The notes under the pieces were generated by a model. It saw nothing but the letters and a program-made list of their open reading frames with translations. It had not been told where the DNA came from and did no database searches. Source: Umbilicaria muhlenbergii (Eukaryota > Ascomycota > Lecanoromycetes > Umbilicariales > Umbilicariaceae). Taken from it: a stretch of 64,000 nt of DNA. The stretch lies in NCBI GenBank assembly GCA_000611775.1, contig KK106982.1, positions 2,723,992-2,787,991 on the forward strand. The letters run 5' to 3'. Positions 58,641 through 64,000 of the stretch are shown piece after piece; position 1 is the stretch's first letter, and each line of letters opens with the position of its first letter. The position numbers and the translations under genes were made by a program.

Positions 58641-59939
58641 ATGCCGCGCCGGAAAGCCCTACTTATCGGCATCAACTACTTTGGCACCAATCACGAGCTC
58701 AAGGGATGCATCAACGATGCCTTCAACATGAAGGACTACCTCGTCCGCGATAGGGGATTCTCACCCGCTCAACACGACATGGTCATGTTGACCGACGCCC
58801 CGGAGAATCGAGGGACGCCATTTGAGCCGACTGGGACCAACATGATGGCCGCGTTTCAGTGGTTGGTGACGGGGAACAACCCTGGAGACTCAGTCTTCCT
58901 ATCGTATTCGGGGCATGGAGGTATGCTCTGCTGTTGCCGTTCAACGATTTACGAAGAGACGCGTCTGATACCGTCGCCCAGGCCAAGTCAAAGACCCCGA
59001 CGGCGACAGGGACTCAGGGTCCAACCGCCCACCTCACCCCGGTTGGCTCCGCTGACACTACCACAGCTTCGACGACACCATCTGCCCCCTTGACTTTACC
59101 ACTCACGGGCAAATCACCAGTGACACCGTATGCCTACCTCCCCACTTTCCCACCCCTCCATCTCATGTATTCACACTAACGACATCGCAGCTCCACAAAG
59201 TCCTCGTCTCGCCCATGCTCCCGACCGCCCGCCTCACCATTCTCTTCGACTGCTGCCACTCCGGCTCCGCGGTCGAACTCCCCTACGTCTACCGCCCTGA
59301 TTCCAACGGTCAAGTAAATTTAATCGACAACGTCAAACAAGCCGTCTCACTCGCCAGCGCCGCCGCCGACTTGATTCAGGGCGGTTTCTCCATGCGCAAG
59401 GTCAATGATGCAAAGGTGTTATTGGGGGGTGCACAGAGTTTTTGGAAGAGTCTGCATCATCGAAGGGATCAAGAGGTGAACGAGGATGGTTTGGGAGAGG
59501 AGCATTTTGTGGAGGATTGGAAGGGGGAGGGAAAGGATGTTTGGATGTTTAGCGGGTGCGCGGACGAGCAGACGAGTGCGGACACGAGTATCGCCGGCGC
59601 GGCGACAGGTGAGCGATGCGTGCGCTTTCCGAAAGTAGACCAAGTTGTTAACGAGAGTCACAGGAGCTATGTCGTTTGCTTTCATCAGGACCATGAGAAG
59701 TAGTCCTCAACAGAGCTATCTCAATGTAGGTTGGCCTGTGGTGTTTCGTCCAGGTTACCGCATCTGCTGATCATCAGGCTAGGTCCTTCAGAATACGCGA
59801 GAGGTCCTGAGGCAGAAATATGAACAGATTCCACAGCTATCAGTAGGAGGGCTGTACGATCTGGATCAGGTTGTCTCGGTACGTTACTCCACCGGCAGCA
59901 GCTCAATGATCGTGTTTCTAACACAAAGCGCAGTTTTAA
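58641..59939 (+). CDS. Metacaspase without prodomain
   Basis: Predicted 319-aa Cys protease (clan CD, C14B), cleaving after Arg/Lys. Seven exons: 58641-58920, 58982-59018, 59067-59127, 59191-59608, 59664-59725, 59783-59878 and 59934-59939. Introns are 48-63 nt and in phase. Catalytic His lies in SYSGHGG and catalytic Cys in FDCCHSGS. The Ca-binding-type acidic loop DPDGDRDSG, the FSGCADEQTS motif and the end VGGLYDLDQ are all present. The protein begins at once with the p20 core (RKALLIGINYF). It lacks the Pro/Gln-rich N-terminal extension of most fungal type I metacaspases, and I see no upstream exon that could supply it. Likely a role in stress response or proteostasis. Confidence 0.9.
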
Positions 59940-60664
59940 GCGAGGGTGGAGATTCTTGGCCTATGCTATCCTTCCTTTCACTACCACGTGCACTCCTAGC
60001 ATCCTTAGAAGTCTGAATCCTAATCTTGTCCATCTTCATCTCCGTCTCCGGCGAATCGAGGTTCTCGATAGCTGATCTGATAGGTTCTAAACTGCAACAG
60101 ATGTACCAGCAAGTAGAAAAAGGGTACAGGCAATGTCATCGCGTAGCACTCACTATTGGGGAGTAGGATCTGAGTTGGTCATGTAAGATATGGTCCTGAA
60201 GGTACCTGCCTTAGTTCCCATCCGCTGTACTAAGACAACTTAACTGTACTGCATGCCGATACCGAAGCCGACCGTCACATAAGGAAAGGTTCGAAGGAGC
60301 CATACTTTTCTACTTCACTTTACAAAATCTCTCCTAAAACGGTATTGACTTTTGTTACCTCCTGTGGAAGTTTTGATGAATTTATCTCCGTCTCACGTAA
60401 TTTCCCTTTGTCCCCATCCATCAGGAGCCTCTCCTCCACCGCCATTGCTGTCCAACCGCAGCCCAAAGATATCTCCAAAAGCCCGAATTCTCCCCACAAT
60501 CAATCACCCCCACTCCGCTCTCCCAAAATGCTCACTTGTGACAAAACCCTCGCTTCTCCCTTCCCTCAAACCTTCATCCATCCCCCCCCTCCCCCCCCTC
60601 CCACCACTCCCACCTTGAAGGTCGCTACTTGAACCTCTTCGAAACCGACCGCAGACTCCTCGGC
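59940..60664. other. Intergenic, no supported gene
   Basis: 725 bp. A frame at 60345-60632 is proline/serine rich and overlaps pyrimidine tracts; I take it as non-coding or 5' leader of the following remnant. Confidence 0.4.
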
Positions 60665-61250
60665 ATGTCCCCATCCCTTTCAGTCTCATACCGCGAGAAA
60701 GACCACCCCCTCCGCAACCGACGACGACAATTTTCAACCACCCGGTCCGATAACACCATAGTCAACTACCTCCCCACACGCGCCGTCCCCCAGGGCGTCT
60801 TCCGCCGTAACAAGGGCGGCGCAATACTCACGCTGCACTCAGGGCGCGAAACGACACGTGATGGTTAACGCGGACGAAGTAGGACGGGGATGGGAGGCAG
60901 GGGTTGAGAACTTTGTGGGGGGTATGACATCCGGGCCGGAGAATGGGTGCAATGGATGCTTGCCGGGGGGTACAAGGAGGGGTTCCTGTTGTCGGGTCGC
61001 AAGGGGGGGGAAGGGAAGAGCCAGGATTGGGGGATTTTAATCAGTAAGGTAGGAGAGACTTGTAACGACTTTGACCGCAAGTCTGTTGCAATGATGAGCT
61101 CCGCTGATGGTGGATGGTAGACTCTTGTGCCAGGCTTTGAGTTGACGGACCATGACTTTATGGCTGCGGAGACGCTTTAGGACTTGGTGTCTGCTGAGGA
61201 GAAGGAGGAACTGTAGCGGATTGTTTTGTGAAAGAAGCTGGCCAATAGCA
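60665..61250 (+). pseudogene. Frameshifted remnant of an unknown fungal protein
   Basis: Three consecutive frames read as one protein: 60665-60850 (SYREKDHPLRNRR ... VNYLPTRAVPQGVFRRNKGG), then 60870-60925 (VGRGWEAGVENFVGG), then 60926-61250 (YDIRAGEWVQWMLAGG ... LLSGRKGG ... DWGILISKVGETC ... LVPGFELTDHDF). The second switch falls in a run of six G and looks like a one-base indel. The last part has four stops (TAG three times, TGA). No intron signals explain the switches. I do not recognise the family; the W/G-rich core looks globular. An alternative is a poorly modelled live gene. Confidence 0.5.
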
Positions 61251-61770
61251 GTCGTACTATAATTTGGACGCCGCTGATCAATCTAAACCATGCGTCATCG
61301 ACGCGCTTTTCTGGCATTCTGGTCCAACCATTTAGGAAGAGACTGGGCTACGGGCTGGTTTGGGTGGGAAAATAGCTAAAACTGATTTCTCAGGGCTACG
61401 AATCGACCCTAAGCAGAACAGTGAAAGTGAAGCCATTGCGTACTAAGAAACATCTTATATCTTTAGCTGCGGGAATAGGATAAACTCTAATTAAAACGTG
61501 AAATGGAGCTAGACGGGTAGTGCTGATTATCAGGGAGACCTGGCACATTGAATAATCCTGTCTCCTTTCAAGGCGATACTGATATTATGTAAAGAAAGTA
61601 TAGTATATACTGGATAGGCTGTTGAAGCTCCACTATCCTGAAACTGTAAACTCGTCGTACTCTCAGCCTTCTAGCCAGCTAGCCCTCTTCAATATGACGA
61701 CCTCCTGGCACCTACCACCAAATTCACTTCTTCAAACGATACCCAACCCAACCCAATGTCGTCCAAGAAC
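61251..61770. other. Intergenic, nothing recognised
   Basis: About 500 bp, AT-rich around 61.4-61.6 kb, without an ORF. Probably the 3' regions of the flanking genes. Confidence 0.5.
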
Positions 61771-62459
61771 TTAAGAAGCTCCGTTTTTCAGAGTGTACAC
61801 CAAGTTGTCCAAGCCGAATCCGTCCGCTACGGCCGGGGCTTGGTTTATAGTGACAGTCTGCACATCCGTGAAATCTGGTGGTAACACCGCCTCGATCATA
61901 GGGCTCGAGGTCAAGTCGGACACAGCGGGCGCGAATTCAAAGTTCGCTATCGCGGCCGGGCTGGTCGATCCAGCCCTATACGAAGTAACCTGAAGAGTGC
62001 AAGCAGCTGTGGAAGCGACGAGGCCCTGTGCCGTGGTGGCAAAGCAACCGAAGAAGAACGAGATCAGCGAGAATGACGAATATGGCGTGCCGCTGTACAA
62101 GACGGATACAGCTGGTATCGAAGTCAGTTGTTGCGTAGCCGAGCTACTAATCAAGTTCGGTCTCGAATGAGGTCCTAGGCCGGATACTTGAAGGGATGTG
62201 TTGGAGACACTGAAGTCGGTGTACTGGAGACCATCATAGATGTTGAGGGAATTTGCTTCATCTGCACCAGGGATAGCTTTGATGTCGTCATACTGCGCAG
62301 AGATCTTGATCAGTGGAAGATGTAGAAGGAGGTGAGAAGGTAACTGACGGAAGCGTTCATCAAAGTAGAGGAAGTGGATGACGACGGAAGACCAAGTCCA
62401 AACCTCACCCAAAGGGCAAGGCAGGAAAGGGTGATGATACTGAGGTGAGATCTCACCAT
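61771..62459 (-). CDS. Small secreted protein, unknown function
   Basis: Predicted 210 aa. Exon 1 is 62459-62349 (37 codons), intron 62293-62348 (56 nt; donor GTCAGT, branch ACTGAT, acceptor GCGCAG), exon 2 62292-61771. Residues ~5-24 are a clear signal peptide core (LSIITLSCLALWVRFGLGL). The mature part begins with YDDIKAIPGADEAN and NIYDGLQYTDFSV, a pattern seen in many fungal secreted proteins of unknown role (FDD...YDGL). A second conserved part at the end reads GFGLDNLVY. Only one Cys is present in the last half besides one in a hydrophobic stretch, so it is not a disulfide-rich effector. Possible cell-surface protein or effector; not established. Confidence 0.72.
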
Positions 62460-64000
62460 GATGATTGATAGTGCTGACTGCGTGTTACTCGAAGACTGTG
62501 CGGTACTGGAAGGTGTAAGAGTTTCTGGGAAATGTGATGATTGCGTCGGTGCAGCTTGGAGAATCACAAGAGAGTCCCGAGGATGGAACAGCGCTATATA
62601 CACATCATGAGGCACCTTAAGCCGCAGAGAAGGAGGCAATCTGCATGGCGAGTGAGGTATTTTCAAGTCAATCAATGAGGTCAACACGAAAATGAAAATG
62701 AAGTTATTCGGATTCCGCCTCTAGCATCACACCATTTCAGCGGGTCTCCATACGCCACACCCTCTCAGGGCAATCCGTCCTGCGTCACGAGTACTTGATG
62801 ATGTCGCTTCACTGTAGTAAAGCTGCATGATGGCTCCTTTTTTTCTGTACTTGACGCCAAGCAGCGTGCGCAGTACGGAGGGGAAACCGGGTACTCCTCC
62901 CGCACCTCCTTGCTCATGGCCAATGCCAAATCCCGGCCTTGCCCTATGATGAGTCAGTGCTCAAGAACTAAGGTACTCAATCGGGTGGGCATGAAGTGAA
63001 TCAACTCCGGCGACATTTCTTCGCAACCATGCATCAACCACCCATCGCCACCGCGGACTTGCTCGGCTAACCCAGCCTACTCACTTGGCGGCATAGGCAG
63101 TGGAACGAAAGTCGCGGAGAATACCTTAGGACCGTCCTCAGGTGTTGAGGAGGAAGATGTGGAGGTTGTGTAACGGTGGAGATGTAAGTTTGGACGTGCA
63201 GATTGAACTACAACCGTGGCCAATCGCAGCGGAGCAGGGTGCATACACAGCAGACAGTACCTGACCTCGATCCGCGTCGCCTCTATGGCCTCATCCTATT
63301 CCTGCGATAGGTTAAATCACCGATAGCCATCTCGTCGTGGTGTTGCTGCGTCTCGGGTACTTAGAAACAGCAGTCTCGTAGATACAGGGCTTTGCCGAAC
63401 TCCCATAAAACTCGGGCTTCTCGGGGCTCGCCTAACTGGACTGCTGCATGGCGGGGCTCCTCAGGCCCACGAACAATACTCGGCTCACCACCGAGAGACA
63501 AGTTTTAGCAATCTGTTTCCCTCATTACGTTCAATCGCGACTACTGCGGCCCAAAGCTTTCTACCACACTCTCGCTGAGTCTAAGCACGCAATAGCGCAT
63601 AGAATCTATGCTTAATCCACACTGAATATTAGTTGGCAGATGATTTCAACTCTTAGTCATATCAAGATATGATAGCTGATAACCCCGTAATCGTAGCAGT
63701 TAAATTTAGCAATATCAATACATTCCCGACATGCGCAGCATCACAATTTTATATGTGCAGTGGAATTACCGAACAAGCAATCAGGACTAACTAGATAGGT
63801 CTCTGAGATTCTGCAAGCCTAGTGGCGAGGGCTGTTATAAGATCAAAAACAAGAAAGACCGACTGGTCAGAATCAATAGAGTAATGGCCTTATTACAAGG
63901 CCTGCTTAAGCTACCCAGACCCTGAATCCCTGATCTACCAAGAAGGATCACTGTTTGTTTCGTTTAGCATCAACGACAGTTGCGTCTTAGAAACCGGTAG
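62460..64000. other. Right end, no gene recognised
   Basis: 1.5 kb without a credible ORF on either strand. The first ~300 bp should be the promoter of the secreted-protein gene. No tRNA, LTR or long repeat was seen. The segment from 63.6 kb on is AT-rich. Confidence 0.45.

Noticed and set aside
60345-60632. Pro/Ser-rich 95-codon frame
   Set aside because: Low complexity over pyrimidine tracts and in two frames at once; more likely leader or intergenic.
50133-62459. Secondary-metabolite cluster (two transporters, citrate-synthase-like enzyme, secreted protein)
   Set aside because: No core synthase, P450 or regulator lies between them, and a metacaspase and intergenic gaps intervene. Only the divergent enzyme/pump pair deserves attention.
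1-64000. tRNA, rRNA genes, CRISPR arrays, telomere repeats
   Set aside because: I looked for cloverleaf-like motifs, regular spaced repeats and TTAGGG runs and saw none. A tRNAscan run would be needed to exclude tRNAs fully.

Overview
The window is nuclear DNA of a filamentous ascomycete (Pezizomycotina). The intact genes carry short introns (48-214 nt) with GT...AG ends and CTAAC/CTGAC-type branch sites, and they encode typical fungal families: a UbiA-type membrane enzyme, two MFS transporters, a citrate-synthase-like enzyme and a metacaspase. Retrotransposons carrying chromodomains, and a strongly mutated repeat block, fit the same origin. I cannot name the species.

Layout. 1-3.3 kb holds a UbiA-family gene (two exons) and a 107-bp tandem duplication. 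3.30-41.8 kb was once a single minus-strand locus for a secreted TAP-like alpha/beta hydrolase (S33-type peptidase). It is now split: the last ~80 codons lie at 3304-3551 and the rest at 39387-41811, with a 35.8-kb retrotransposon nest between them. A 426-bp MITE also sits in the larger part.

The nest can be fully unfolded from target-site duplications (TSDs) and equal-length LTR pairs. F (3552-39386, TSD AAAAG, LTR 228 bp) hit the peptidase gene. A (3763-12381, TSD TAAGG, LTR 281 bp, minus strand) hit F's 5' LTR, and a solo LTR G (3795-4008, TSD GTCGT) hit A's LTR. C (17038-37412, TSD CAGRA, LTR 455 bp) hit F's pol. E (20817-27414, TSD CYCCT, LTR 434 bp) hit C's pol. D (30840-37341, TSD CTTAA, LTR 393 bp, minus strand) hit C's 3' LTR. 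All are Ty3/gypsy elements, and F, C, E (and by homology D) carry chromodomain ends.

The block from about 4.2 to 38.9 kb is hypermutated by C-to-T/G-to-A transitions. The pattern spares CpA and hits CpG, CpC and CpT, so the broken reading frames contain almost only TGA stops. D and E each keep a 540-nt antisense ORF between pol and the 3' LTR. It encodes a six-cysteine motif with exact Zn(II)2Cys6 spacing, followed by a likely coiled coil.

43.97-49.47 kb is a rearranged Ty1/copia element bounded by one TSD (GCACT). It contains three LTRs, two opposed gag copies, a gag-protease-integrase piece lacking reverse transcriptase, and a 432-bp-arm palindrome. 50.1-62.5 kb is normal gene-rich DNA: an MFS sugar transporter, a DHA1-type MFS drug transporter, a citrate/2-methylcitrate-synthase-like enzyme, a metacaspase without prodomain, a frameshifted gene remnant and a small secreted protein. 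These genes do not form an evident pathway. The last 1.5 kb shows no gene. All exon models are my own reading of frame and splice signals and were not tested against transcripts.
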